Below, piece by piece: positions 1 through 8,142 of a stretch of 64,000 nucleotides of DNA. The notes under the pieces are model-generated. The model was not told where the DNA came from, ran no database searches, and saw only the letters and a list, made by a program, of their open reading frames with translations. The position numbers were made by a program, and so were the translations under genes. Source of the DNA: Aquabacterium sp. OR-4 (GTDB lineage: Bacteria > Pseudomonadota > Gammaproteobacteria > Burkholderiales > Burkholderiaceae_C); assembly GCF_025290835.2 (NCBI RefSeq), contig NZ_JAOCQD020000002.1, positions 558,001 through 622,000 of the forward strand, in the 5' to 3' direction. Position 1 is the stretch's first letter. The number at the start of each line of letters is the position of its first letter.

Positions 1-1016
1 ACGCGGTGTCCATCGCCCTCGCCTACCGCGGCAAGGTCGAGCAGGCGGTGGTGTACGACCCCAACCGCAACGACCTGTTCTACGCCTCCAAGGGCCGTGG
101 CGCGTTCCTCAATGACCGGCGCCTGCGCGTGTCCAAGCGCGTGCGCCTGGCCGATTCGCTGGTGGGCACGGGCTTTCCGTTCCGCCGCGGCGACAACTTC
201 CAGCGCTACCTGAAGATGTTCGAGAGCGTGATGCAGGCCTGCGCCGGCCTGCGCCGCCCGGGCTCGGCCGCGCTCGACCTGTGCTACGTGGCCGCCGGCT
301 GGTACGACGGCTTCTTCGAGACCGGCCTGTCGCCCTGGGACCTGGCCGCCGGCTCGCTGATGATCACCGAGGCCGGTGGCCTGGTGGGCAACTTCACCGG
401 CGAGGCCGATTTCCTGTACCAGCGCGAGCTGGTGGCCGGCAACCCGAAGGTCTATGCCCAGCTGGTGACGCTGCTGGCACCGTACTCGCGCGCCATCAGC
501 CGTGACGACGAAACCTCGGCCGAGGCCGGCGAGCACGGCACGGCCGACCAGCCCGCCGCCGCGCTGGCCGCGGCCCTGGGCGTGGGCGGCGAGGCCACCG
601 CCGAGCCGGCCGACGCCGCCGCGCCGGCCGTGCGCGAGCGCAAGCCGGTGCGCATCCGCAAGGCCGATGTCGAGGCCGAGGCCGCGGCGGCCGAAGGCCA
701 GGCCGACGGCGACGCCCAGCCCGGCGCCGAGCGCCCGCCCCGCGCGCCGCGCCCGGTGCCCACGGTGACGCACAAGCCGGCCGACCCGCGCGGCCCGCGC
801 ACCGGCGGTTTTGGTGACCGTGGCGACCGTGGCGATCGCGGTGGCCCCGGCGGCCCGCGCGGCCCGGCCCGCGGCGCACCGCAGGGTGACCGGCGTCCGC
901 CGGCCAAAACTGGCGCCGGCCCGCGCCCGGGCGGCAAGCCCGGCTTCAAGACCCCGGGCGGCCGCGGCGGCCAGGGTGGTGGCGGCGGCAGCCGTGGCGG
1001 CTCGGGCGGCTACTGA
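1..1016 (+). CDS. suhB: SuhB / inositol monophosphatase family protein, N-terminus outside window, with long RG-rich tail
   Basis: The gene is cut by the window edge. The first ~160 visible codons belong to the inositol-1-monophosphatase family (Mg-dependent phosphatase; SuhB of Proteobacteria also acts with NusA and RNA polymerase in rRNA antitermination). The family signature [15 protein letters not shown] is at visible residues 111-125 (counted from GTG at 6). After about residue 165 the protein becomes an Ala/Pro/Gly/Arg-rich, probably disordered tail of ~170 residues, ending in repeated GDRG and RGG units (coded around 811-1010). The usual family length is ~260-270 residues, so the tail is an addition. 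It reads toward mutS, the normal neighbour before the prophage inserted. Family assignment is firm; the tail's role is unknown, though RGG tails often bind RNA. Confidence 0.9.
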   Translation, partial: AVSIALAYRGKVEQAVVYDPNRNDLFYASKGRGAFLNDRRLRVSKRVRLADSLVGTGFPFRRGDNFQRYLKMFESVMQACAGLRRPGSAALDLCYVAAGWYDGFFETGLSPWDLAAGSLMITEAGGLVGNFTGEADFLYQRELVAGNPKVYAQLVTLLAPYSRAISRDDETSAEAGEHGTADQPAAALAAALGVGGEATAEPADAAAPAVRERKPVRIRKADVEAEAAAAEGQADGDAQPGAERPPRAPRPVPTVTHKPADPRGPRTGGFGDRGDRGDRGGPGGPRGPARGAPQGDRRPPAKTGAGPRPGGKPGFKTPGGRGGQGGGGGSRGGSGGY

Positions 1017-1170
1017 CGCCCTGGCCCTGCGCCGTGCCGAACCTGCGCTGACACTGCGCTGAACCCGCGCGTTTTCTCCAACGCCGCCTCTTCCTCAAGC
1101 TTTGCTGTCCTAGATGACTGGCACGCCCGCCACGCCTGACCGCGCCCTGCCCGACCTGTCGGCCCACACG

Positions 1171-1185
1171 CCCATGATGCAGCAG
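1171..1185. other. attL core of the prophage
   Basis: The 15-bp sequence CCCATGATGCAGCAG encodes PMMQQ of MutS and recurs exactly at 38850-38864. The six bases before it differ only silently between the copies (CACACG here, CATACT at the right end), both encoding His-Thr, so the phage att sequence mimics the protein-coding sequence of its target. Confidence 0.9.
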
Positions 1186-1229
1186 GGTATATGCCAGGGA
1201 GTTGGCGCGGTTTTCTTGAAACTCACGCC

Positions 1230-1241
1230 AAAACCTACGCC
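1230..1241 (+). other. Probable arm-type integrase site, left end
   Basis: The 12-mer AAAACCTACGCC lies 45 bp inside attL. The same 12-mer recurs at 38687-38698 at the other prophage end, with an inverted copy (GCGTAGGTTTT) at 38707-38717. Sequences shared by the two ends and close to the crossover core are expected for arm-type binding sites of a tyrosine integrase with an arm-binding N-terminal domain. Confidence 0.6.
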
Positions 1242-1298
1242 AATCACCTGAACAGGTGGCGCAGAATCTGAGCCACCCGCCGGCGCACATTGCCGGCC

Positions 1299-1520
1299 AT
1301 GAGCACCCTAGTCCTGTACCGCTGGCGCATCCGCGACCCCGCCACCGGCGACTGGCGCGTGACGCGCCACCGCGTGACCGAGGCCGATGCCCGCGCCGCC
1401 TACCCCGACGCGGAGCCAGTGGAGTGGTCGCGCGAGGAGCGCCAGGTGCCCGACGATCCGCTGTACGACGGCGCCACCAGCGTCTGGCGCCGCCGCAAAG
1501 AAGACAGCCCCGGGCCATGA
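1299..1520 (+). CDS. Small phage protein, unknown function
   Basis: A 73-residue charged protein (start ATG at 1299; the frame is open from a TTG at 1290) rich in Arg, Glu and Trp, without membrane segment or recognised domain. It is the first gene inside attL and is convergent with the late operon that ends at 1661. Its position outside the late operon suggests a gene with its own promoter, possibly expressed from the prophage. I do not recognise the family. Confidence 0.5.
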   Translation: MSTLVLYRWRIRDPATGDWRVTRHRVTEADARAAYPDAEPVEWSREERQVPDDPLYDGATSVWRRRKEDSPGP

Positions 1521-1636
1521 GGCGCCGGGGCTGGAACGGCAGCGGGTGCGGCGCTGCCGACGAGCTCAGGGAGGTGCGCTCGGGGCGTTGGGGCCCGCGG
1601 CAATGCTACCGCCTGGCCACCGCCTGATGCACCCCG

Positions 1637-1654
1637 ATGCCGGGGGCCCGGCAT
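1637..1654. terminator. Hairpin between convergent genes
   Basis: ATGCCGGG-GG-CCCGGCAT is a perfect inverted repeat sitting between the rightward gene ending at 1520 and the leftward late operon ending at 1661. No clear T-run follows on either strand, so a terminator role is only suggested by position. Confidence 0.3.
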
Positions 1655-1660
1655 GCTGGC

Positions 1661-1831
1661 TCACTGGCGGCCGGCCCAGGCAGCCCAGAGCAACGCCACA
1701 GATCCCGCACCCATGGCCGCATTGCTGGCGCGCCGCAGCACACCGGCGGCTGGGCCATCCATCTGCCAGGCGCAGTACAGCGCGCGGGCCAGGCCAATGA
1801 CGCCCAGCGCCGCCAGGATCAGGTGGATCAT
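1661..1831 (-). CDS. Small membrane protein, holin-like
   Basis: A 56-residue protein starting at ATG 1831, which overlaps the preceding gene's stop as ATGA; the frame is open further upstream but that overlap fixes the likely start. It has two hydrophobic stretches (about residues 2-18 and 36-52) separated by a short polar loop. It is the last gene of the leftward late operon. A holin or lysis accessory role is inferred from size, topology and position only; no endolysin is recognisable beside it. Confidence 0.5.
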   Translation of the reverse strand: MIHLILAALGVIGLARALYCAWQMDGPAAGVLRRASNAAMGAGSVALLWAAWAGRQ

Positions 1832-2229
1832 GTACTGCCCCCATTGCGACGCTCGAGCCATTGCCTGATCTGCCCCACGGCCCACTCACCGGCCACGCCC
1901 AGCCGGTCGGGCCAGGCCCAGGCGATGGCCAGCGCCACCAGCGCCATCACATCGTGCCGCCCGACGGGCCAACGCGCCGGCATCTCGGCCAGCACGATGG
2001 TGGCGCCGATGTTGCTGACCAGCAGCGCCAGTGCCAGGCACTGCGCCAGGTGCCACACGCCCAGCCACCACTGCCGCGTGGGCGCGCGCTGCAGGCTCAG
2101 CAGGCCACCGAACACGGCGCCGACCAGCACAATGGCCGCGTCCTGGTACACGGCGGCCAGGCTGCCCAGTGCCGCAGTCAGCAGCGCGGCCAGGATGGAT
2201 TCGTCACTCGGCGGCGGTTGGGGCGTCAT
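1828..2229 (-). CDS. Phage membrane protein, possible holin
   Basis: A 133-residue protein with three hydrophobic segments (roughly residues 9-24, 31-47 and 57-77) and a further hydrophobic patch near residue 100, ending in a charged tail. It overlaps both neighbours in the late operon. Its placement after the tail genes, among other small membrane proteins, is typical of phage lysis cassettes. I cannot assign a family. Confidence 0.5.
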   Translation of the reverse strand: MTPQPPPSDESILAALLTAALGSLAAVYQDAAIVLVGAVFGGLLSLQRAPTRQWWLGVWHLAQCLALALLVSNIGATIVLAEMPARWPVGRHDVMALVALAIAWAWPDRLGVAGEWAVGQIRQWLERRNGGST

Positions 2230-2581
2230 GGGGCCGTCTCCAGAGGCGCCGGGCGATCAGGGCCGCCGCGGCCAGGGATAGCAGGGCCTGGTACGGCTGA
2301 GCCCCGATGAGATTGACGCAGGCGTCACCGGCCGGCGGCATGGCCATGTGCGCCGCGCCGCATGCGGCCTGCTGTGCCCCCTCGAACTGCATAACGCAGC
2401 AGGCGAGCAGGCCAAAAAAGGTACGGGCGCGGCAGCGCAGCAGCCAGCCGGCGCCAGCCAGCAGCGCACCCTGGGCGGCGTAGTAGGCCCAGCGGCGGGC
2501 CAGATCGTCGCTCAGTGCGTAGTAGCCCCAGAAGGTGGCCACCACGGCCAGCAGGGCCAGCAGCTCGCGCCGGGCGGTCAT
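2204..2581 (-). CDS. Phage membrane protein of the lysis region
   Basis: A 125-residue protein whose ATG at 2581 overlaps the upstream stop codon (ATGA). Hydrophobic segments lie at about residues 7-24, 36-50 and 98-112; several Cys residues (about 50, 62, 63, 74 and 88) cluster in the middle, which could form disulphides if exposed to the periplasm. It overlaps the next gene by 26 bp. Likely part of the lysis or membrane module; no family recognised. Confidence 0.5.
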   Translation of the reverse strand: MTARRELLALLAVVATFWGYYALSDDLARRWAYYAAQGALLAGAGWLLRCRARTFFGLLACCVMQFEGAQQAACGAAHMAMPPAGDACVNLIGAQPYQALLSLAAAALIARRLWRRPHDAPTAAE

Positions 2582-2715
2582 TTCGGGCCGGGGCCGCCAC
2601 CGCCCAGCAGCTGGGCAGCGCGGGCGCGCCGCGTGCCGGCAGGCGCGTTGTTGAGCCAGGCCAGGGCGCCGCGGTAGGCGGCGGCGGTGGCGGCGATGGT
2701 CAGGGTGGTTAGCAT
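2578..2715 (-). CDS. 45-residue phage protein
   Basis: An ATG at 2715 opens a 45-codon frame ending in a TGA that overlaps the next gene's ATG (2578-2581). The product has an Ala/Thr-rich hydrophobic start followed by an Arg-rich segment and a GGGGPGPK end. The overlap with its neighbour is the main support. Function unknown; it may be a short membrane-associated peptide of the lysis region. Confidence 0.45.
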   Translation of the reverse strand: MLTTLTIAATAAAYRGALAWLNNAPAGTRRARAAQLLGGGGPGPK

Positions 2716-2727
2716 GGTGTGGTCCTG

Positions 2728-3054
2728 TCAGGTCGGGTTGAACTCGGCCACCACGGTGATGTCGTAGCACGTGGCGGTGCTGGCGCCGGTCACTGCACCG
2801 TAGAGCCCACAGATCACCGGGCTGCCGGCGCTTACGGCAAAGGTGCCGACCAGGCTGTACGGCAGGCGCCCAGCGCCCAGTGGCGTGGCGCCGTCGTAGG
2901 TGGTCGTGCCGCCTTGCTCGAGGAACACCATGGCCTGGGCTGCCGCGCCCCAGTCGCTACCACTGGCGCCCGCGCTGAAACTGGCGGTGACTTTGACCAC
3001 CCCCGCGCTCGGCGGCGTGAAAATCACGGTGTTGGGTCTGCCACTTGCTGCCAT
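2728..3054 (-). CDS. Small beta-rich tail-associated protein
   Basis: A 108-residue protein with alternating Thr/Ser/Val-rich segments typical of beta-sandwich tail-tip or fibre decoration proteins. It follows directly after the long host-specificity gene (3-bp gap) in the late operon. There is no signal peptide. A role at the tail tip or fibre is inferred from position. Confidence 0.5.
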   Translation of the reverse strand: MAASGRPNTVIFTPPSAGVVKVTASFSAGASGSDWGAAAQAMVFLEQGGTTTYDGATPLGAGRLPYSLVGTFAVSAGSPVICGLYGAVTGASTATCYDITVVAEFNPT

Positions 3055-3056
3055 GG

Positions 3057-5885
3057 TCAGCCGATCGTGCTGTACGTGACGGGGCCCGCCACGGTGTTTT
3101 TGTAGACCAGCGTGCCGCCTGGCGTGCCGGGATCACCCTGCTCGCCCTTGATCAGGCTCCAGGTGTAATCCGCCGGGTTCGTGCCCTCTGTGGCGCTGGT
3201 CTTGTTGGTCGCGACGCCCAGGTATGTCTGGCCGCTCCAGGCGCCTGTGGTGAACCCGCTGGATCCGTCCGAGCTGTTGGCGTAGGCGATCCAGGTGTAG
3301 GTGGTGGCACCGTCCTGCACCAGATCGCCGGCCAGCACAGTGGCCACAGCTGTGGCGGTGGCGCCCGACACATTGCCGGTGGTGTCGACATGCCGGGCAT
3401 AGCGCGTCAGCGTGCCGGCCACGGTCACCACCTCGGCCCACTGGCTGGCGCGGCCGCGGAACAGCGGCGCGCTGGCGCCGCCCCAGTCGGCATTGGTGGC
3501 ACGGATCTCGATCACGTCCCAGTCGGCATCCACGGGCACTGCCCAGCTCCACACCGCCCGGCCCTTGGACACACTGGCCGCGAAGCTGGCCACGTTGCTG
3601 GGCGGGGCCTGCTTGCCCACCACGGCATGCAACAGCGTGGCCGACCACGGGCCTTTGGCCATGGCGCTGTACGCGCGGGCCTTGATCAGGTACATGCGGC
3701 CGTCGTACACATCGGCCACGCGCACGGTGCCTGTCGCCTCGGGCGCGCGCACGGTGCGCCAGGTGCTTTCGGGCTCAGTGGCCAGGCCGTAGCGCACCTC
3801 CACGCCGCCGCCGCTCTCCACCACGTAGCGATCAGCGATCGGCGTCCAGGTGATGCGCAGCGTGCTCACCACGGTGCCATCAGCCTGGGTTTGCAGCTCG
3901 GCAGTGCCGCTGTAGGCGGCCAGGCCCTGCACGCTGGGCACATACCACGGCGACGGCAGCGTGGGCCGGGGTTGCGGATCGGCCGCGGCAAAGCTGGATC
4001 CGAGGGCCCAGATGCTGGCATCGGTCTCCTGCAGCTCGAGGCGGATGATGCCGCCGGGCGTCCACTGCGCATCCAGCACCTCGAACTGCTGACCTGCGAG
4101 GCCAAACCGGTCGAGTTGCACCTGCAACACGTCGAAGGGCTCGACAGCAAAGGCGCGCATGTTGCAAGGCAGGCTGAGGCGGCGGCCCCAGCGCTGGCGC
4201 CGCATGCGCACTGCCGCCACCTGCTGCGCCTGGCCCGAGAAGGGCACGGCGGGCAGGCTCATCTCGCGCGGTAGCTCGGCACGGTCGTCGTCGATGTACG
4301 TGGCACTGCGCACTGCGGGATAGTCGAGCTCTCGGTAGTGCCGATCCTCGTCGATGAACTTGCCTGTGACAGCGTTGAACGAGGCAGCCAGTGCGGCATG
4401 GCCCTGCACGGTGATCTCACCGTCTGCCAACCACGATGCATCGAGCGTTTGCAGCGGGGTCACTGGCGCGCCAGCGCGCAGCCGCAGCTGGCCATCCACC
4501 ACCACCCATTCGCCTGCCATGGCGTCGCACAGGTCATTCAGGTAGTCGGCCGGCCTGGCGCCGGCCTTCACCACCAGGCCGGCTGTGTAGCGCGGGCGGG
4601 TGTGCACGCGGCCGCTCAGCACGTATGCACTGACCTCATCGCATACGGTCGCCTGGGCAGCGATGTTGGCATCAGCCACCGCGCTGCCGGGCTGCATGCC
4701 CAGCAGCGGGTGCGTGGCGACGTAGCGGCACATCAGCGCGGGGTTCTCGCTCCAGCGGGTGGCACCGTCGCGCGGGTCGAACAGCAGTGCGCCGCGCAGC
4801 ACGGCGCTGATGTTGGGCAAGCCGCCGGGGAACGCATCAGGGTCATAGTCGCACTCGACCACCAGCGCCGCGGTGTCGGTGAGCGTGTGCAAGCCCGTCC
4901 AGATGCCGGGAAAGGCCGCCATCAACGCGGCATCGGCAGCCTGCCCGGGGGCGCCGGTGTAGGCACGAATGCGCATGCGCGGGACGCTGGCACTGCTGGC
5001 CTCGGTGCGATAGGTGATGTGCACCGGATACCCGGCCATGGCACCCGACAGGCCGCTGACAAACGCTGTTGCGCCGGTGATGGACACATTCGCAAGCACG
5101 TCGGTGGCCTGGTAGTCCTGCCCGGTCTGGTTGTTGCTGAGCACGGCGCGCACGCTGTCCACCACGGGCTCGCCGGCCAGCGCGATGGTGCAGTTGCCCG
5201 AACTGTCCAGCACACCACTGGCCTGCAGATCCATGCCGGTCGCCTGCTGCATCCACGGGTTGCTGGCCGGCTGGTACGTGATGACCAGGGTGCCCACGGT
5301 GCCTGCAGTGGCACCGGCCACACTGATGCTGGTGCCGCTGACAGCCGTGACGGTGAGCGGCACGGCTGTGCTGCCGTAAACCGCCTCTGCGCTGACGGTG
5401 CCCGAGGCCGGCTCTGCGGTGATGGTGACGGTGGCAGCAGCGGTGCTGATGGCGAATTCGTCGGTGCGCTGCAGGGCGATGACATTGCCCGCACCATCGA
5501 CGGTGGCCACCTCGTCGCCGATGTAGTAGCGCTCGAACCCATCGATCTGGTGCGCGGCCATCAGCACGACCATGCACAGCTTTTCGCGATGGGCCCCGGT
5601 GCTGCCAAGAAACGCGATGGGCCCCGAAACGCGCTGCCGGCCGAGCACAAACTGCCTGGGCTCGGTGGCGCCGCGCACCATCACGTAGCGGTCGCGCAGG
5701 CTGGCGTTGTAGGCGTCGCGGGACTGGTTCTTTTGCTTGCGCTGCTGGTCTGCGGTGACGGCCACCGACGACACCACGGCGACGGTGGCCGCGATTTCGA
5801 CGGAATACATCATCATGGCCGCGCCCATCGTGCCGCCGATCTCAGCGCCGATCCACGAGATGATTGCCGCTCCACCATCAGGCAT
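3057..5885 (-). CDS. Tail tip / host specificity protein (lambda gpJ-like)
   Basis: A 942-residue protein from ATG 5885 (8-bp overlap with the preceding gene), the longest of the phage. An early hydrophobic stretch is followed by a central tail-hub region (including the segment ADYLNDLCDAMAGEW) and C-terminal repeats resembling fibronectin-type beta domains, the order seen in gpJ-type central fibre proteins, which form the tail tip and contact the host receptor. It comes right after the DUF6950-like and DUF2163-like genes, as in lambda-like tails (K-I-J order). The C-terminal ~150 residues probably decide host range. Confidence 0.8.
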   Translation of the reverse strand: MPDGGAAIISWIGAEIGGTMGAAMMMYSVEIAATVAVVSSVAVTADQQRKQKNQSRDAYNASLRDRYVMVRGATEPRQFVLGRQRVSGPIAFLGSTGAHREKLCMVVLMAAHQIDGFERYYIGDEVATVDGAGNVIALQRTDEFAISTAAATVTITAEPASGTVSAEAVYGSTAVPLTVTAVSGTSISVAGATAGTVGTLVITYQPASNPWMQQATGMDLQASGVLDSSGNCTIALAGEPVVDSVRAVLSNNQTGQDYQATDVLANVSITGATAFVSGLSGAMAGYPVHITYRTEASSASVPRMRIRAYTGAPGQAADAALMAAFPGIWTGLHTLTDTAALVVECDYDPDAFPGGLPNISAVLRGALLFDPRDGATRWSENPALMCRYVATHPLLGMQPGSAVADANIAAQATVCDEVSAYVLSGRVHTRPRYTAGLVVKAGARPADYLNDLCDAMAGEWVVVDGQLRLRAGAPVTPLQTLDASWLADGEITVQGHAALAASFNAVTGKFIDEDRHYRELDYPAVRSATYIDDDRAELPREMSLPAVPFSGQAQQVAAVRMRRQRWGRRLSLPCNMRAFAVEPFDVLQVQLDRFGLAGQQFEVLDAQWTPGGIIRLELQETDASIWALGSSFAAADPQPRPTLPSPWYVPSVQGLAAYSGTAELQTQADGTVVSTLRITWTPIADRYVVESGGGVEVRYGLATEPESTWRTVRAPEATGTVRVADVYDGRMYLIKARAYSAMAKGPWSATLLHAVVGKQAPPSNVASFAASVSKGRAVWSWAVPVDADWDVIEIRATNADWGGASAPLFRGRASQWAEVVTVAGTLTRYARHVDTTGNVSGATATAVATVLAGDLVQDGATTYTWIAYANSSDGSSGFTTGAWSGQTYLGVATNKTSATEGTNPADYTWSLIKGEQGDPGTPGGTLVYKNTVAGPVTYSTIG

Positions 5886-6306
5886 TGCCCACCCTCCACG
5901 CAGCCAGCGCCGCACCAAGCGGCTGTGCAGCCAAGCCGGCCCCTGCGGCCGGGCTGAGCCAGACATCACCCACGCACACGCCCAGCAGCTCCCGCCCGCC
6001 GTGATGCAGCAAGCCCACATCTCCCACCCCGGCAGCAAGCGGCATGATCTGCGGCCCCGCATTGCTGGCCAGCGCACTCAGCCCCCCCAACCGGGCCAAC
6101 AGGCGCGCAGCGCCGGCAGCACAGTGGTAGCGCCCCCGCCAGGCGGCAGCGTGATCTTTGCCGGTGAGCGCCAGCGCGGCATCGGCCGCGAAGAGGCAGC
6201 AGTCGTGCCCACCCCAGACGAACGGCGCGGCGCGGCGTGCCTCGATCAGCGCAAAGAAGCGCGCCAGGCCAGCATCAGCCAGAGCGTGCGCGGGGTCGGC
6301 GCTCAT
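5878..6306 (-). CDS. DUF6950-like tail assembly protein
   Basis: A 142-residue protein starting at ATG 6306, which overlaps the upstream stop (ATGA). The N-terminal part carries FVWGGHDCCLFAAD, an NlpC/P60-like W-GG-DC motif seen in small phage tail proteins of the DUF6950 type. The second half contains a GVGDVGLL segment with conserved Gly. It sits between the hub gene and the gpJ-like gene, the place of lambda gpK. A peptidoglycan-hydrolytic function is possible but not shown by a complete Cys-His-His triad. Confidence 0.65.
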   Translation of the reverse strand: MSADPAHALADAGLARFFALIEARRAAPFVWGGHDCCLFAADAALALTGKDHAAAWRGRYHCAAGAARLLARLGGLSALASNAGPQIMPLAAGVGDVGLLHHGGRELLGVCVGDVWLSPAAGAGLAAQPLGAALAAWRVGNA

Positions 6307-6869
6307 TTGCGGAAGAAGCTGGCGGCGGGCCACTGGATCTGCTGGTCCACCTGGTCACTCATGTACTGCAGACTGGGGTCATTGCCGTAGAGGCGGCGTT
6401 GCTCGGTGTCGCTCCAATAGCTGGGCACCCCGCGCAGCAGATCCATGGCGCAGTGCTCGGCCGACACCTGGATGACTGCGGCACCGCCCTCTTCACGCAG
6501 CACCATCGCGTCGCCCCGGCCCTGCCAGCGCAGGCGCGGGGTGAGCGGCGCATTGCTGACCGGGTGAAACAGCAGGCTGTACACGGAAATGGCGCGGTTG
6601 CGCACCGGCTCGTTCAGCGCCATGGACACGGCAGCGCTGGACACGCCGCTCAGCTCGAAGCCAAGCGGCTTGATGTCGGCCACTGCTTCAGTCACCGCGT
6701 CGATGCGGCCCAGGCCGCGTGTGCCGTACCACACGGCGCCGCCCACCTCGAGATCCAGGCCGCTGGTGTTGAGCCGCACGGTGCTGGTCAGTTCCATCTG
6801 CACCAGCACGGCCATGCGCACCACCGGGGCCTGAAGCGCGGCCAGCTCGTCGGCGGAGAGGATGCGCAT
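6303..6869 (-). CDS. DUF2163-like tail hub protein
   Basis: A 188-residue protein lying between the fibre gene and the NlpC-like gene, matching the position and style of DUF2163 tail proteins, which form a hub or baseplate part in siphoviruses and gene-transfer agents. The C-terminal region (CAMDLLRG, then RRLYGNDPSLQYM) resembles the family's end. ATGA-type overlaps link it to both neighbours. Confidence 0.6.
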   Translation of the reverse strand: MRILSADELAALQAPVVRMAVLVQMELTSTVRLNTSGLDLEVGGAVWYGTRGLGRIDAVTEAVADIKPLGFELSGVSSAAVSMALNEPVRNRAISVYSLLFHPVSNAPLTPRLRWQGRGDAMVLREEGGAAVIQVSAEHCAMDLLRGVPSYWSDTEQRRLYGNDPSLQYMSDQVDQQIQWPAASFFRK

Positions 6870-7462
6870 CAGGCGCCACCCGCCTCCAGCGCGGCCACGC
6901 GACGGCGCAGCGCCTGCACCTCTGCCACCAGCAACGGCACCAGCTTGCTGTAGTCCACGCCCATCATTTCATCCGGGTTGATCGGCTGGTGCACAGCCTC
7001 GGGCAGCACCTGCACCAACTCCTGGGCCACAAAGCCCCAGCGCGTCAGCGCGCCATCGGCCCGCCAGTGGAAGCGCCGCACCTGCACGGCATCGAGCGTG
7101 GCGCCAGCCTCGCCTGCGGCGGTGATGCTGGTCTTGAGCCGTTCGTCGGACGTGGTGTTGTACAGCACCCCGGTGGTGCCGCTCTGCGTGATCGAACCAA
7201 TCACACCACCGGCGTACTGCCACACGGCGTAAGCCGTGCCGGCGCCGGTGCCAGAGGCGTGCCCGGTGCGCGAGTAGCTGCCCCCGGCGTTGAGCACCCA
7301 GGCAAAGCCCTGGGGCGTGGTGGACACATCCGATGTGCCGATTGACACCTCGCCGCCGACATGGCTGATCAAGTTGGCCGCGAAGCCGTACAGCTCGGCA
7401 GTCATGGTGTCGACCTCGGAAATCGGCACGCTGGCGCGGCCGGCCAGTGTTGTTCTTGGCAT
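6869..7462 (-). CDS. Tail fibre protein with peptidase S74 chaperone domain
   Basis: A 197-residue protein. The C-terminal half is an intramolecular chaperone of the S74 family: SDERLKTSI with the cleavage Ser near residue 106, then WGFVAQELVQVLPEAV and a coiled-coil end (LVAEVQALRRRVAALE). Such domains fold fibre trimers and cut themselves off. The N-terminal ~100 residues are a short Gly/Ser/Thr-rich beta region, so this is a short fibre rather than a large receptor-binding spike. It lies within the tail operon before the DUF2163-like gene. Confidence 0.75.
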   Translation of the reverse strand: MPRTTLAGRASVPISEVDTMTAELYGFAANLISHVGGEVSIGTSDVSTTPQGFAWVLNAGGSYSRTGHASGTGAGTAYAVWQYAGGVIGSITQSGTTGVLYNTTSDERLKTSITAAGEAGATLDAVQVRRFHWRADGALTRWGFVAQELVQVLPEAVHQPINPDEMMGVDYSKLVPLLVAEVQALRRRVAALEAGGA

Positions 7463-8142
7463 CAGGGCACCTCGACAAATTCAACGCTGCAGCCGTCGGC
7501 GACGCGGCCGGGCTGCCAGGTGGTGGGAACACCGCCGTCCTTCAGCATCACGGTGATGCGCGGGCGATCGGTGACGACAGGGCTGTACGCCGCCCAGGAG
7601 CGCCGCGCACGCGGCTGGAATTCCACCGTCACGCGGCCGGCGCTGTCGGCCGTGGCGTCTGCCATCACCCGCACTGTTTGCCCGGCCAGGCCCAGCATGT
7701 CGCCGGCCAGCACGGTGGCGCCGGGCAGCACCTGCAACAGCGCGGTGTTGGCGAACTGCGCCACCGCGGCGACAACCACGGGCGTGCCATCGGTCCAGGC
7801 CACGGGCCCGCCGCTGCCATCCGTCCAGGCCACGGTCCCGGGCGCGCCGGTCCATGACACGGGCGCGGTGGCGCCGATGGTTCCCAGCGGCTGTGGCGCG
7901 GCGAAGTGCCAGATCTCGACCTGGTGCGATGTGCCCTTGAAGCGATCAAAGAAGGCCTCGCGCTGCCGAACCTGGCGCTGCGTGATGGCCGGCGGCAGAC
8001 TGAACATGCCTACCCACCGCTCGCCCTGCAGATCCAGCGTCTGGGTGTCGGTGCTGTACGGCGAGGCGAACATCACCGTGTTGGCCCGCAACCGCAACTC
8101 GAAGGCGCTGGGCGTCTCGCCCAACCAGGCGTAGATGCTCAT
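7462..8142 (-). CDS. Phage tail protein, possibly distal tail
   Basis: A 226-residue protein directly after the tape measure gene (ATGA overlap), where distal tail or minor tail proteins lie. The start (residues 1-80) is beta-rich with a LDLQGERW motif; in the middle there is a short tandem duplication, VAWTDGSGGP followed by VAWTDGTPVV (residues ~104-123). The end is again beta-rich. I infer a structural tail part; the exact family is not recognised. Confidence 0.55.
   Translation of the reverse strand: MSIYAWLGETPSAFELRLRANTVMFASPYSTDTQTLDLQGERWVGMFSLPPAITQRQVRQREAFFDRFKGTSHQVEIWHFAAPQPLGTIGATAPVSWTGAPGTVAWTDGSGGPVAWTDGTPVVVAAVAQFANTALLQVLPGATVLAGDMLGLAGQTVRVMADATADSAGRVTVEFQPRARRSWAAYSPVVTDRPRITVMLKDGGVPTTWQPGRVADGCSVEFVEVP

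Larger units (their letters stand above)
1114..1251 (+). pseudogene. mutS: 5' fragment of mutS cut off by the prophage
   Basis: The ATG at 1114 opens a frame whose residues 16-24 read SAHTPMMQQ, the conserved start of MutS (compare the [10 protein letters not shown] start typical of the family). At codon 24 (1183-1185) the sequence leaves mutS at attL and runs into phage DNA, giving a 45-residue chimeric product that ends with TGA at 1249-1251. Joining codon 24 to the TAC at 38865 recreates an uninterrupted MutS. This fragment keeps the native start codon and probably the native promoter, so in the lysogen it would make only a short peptide. Confidence 0.9.

Noticed and set aside
3045..4274. 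409-codon ORF opposite the gpJ-like gene
   Set aside because: Same reason: composition of a shadow frame, no ribosome site.
4338..5957. 539-codon ORF opposite the gpJ-like gene
   Set aside because: Shadow frame with His/Arg/Gly-rich composition and no domain; the minus-strand gene is well supported.
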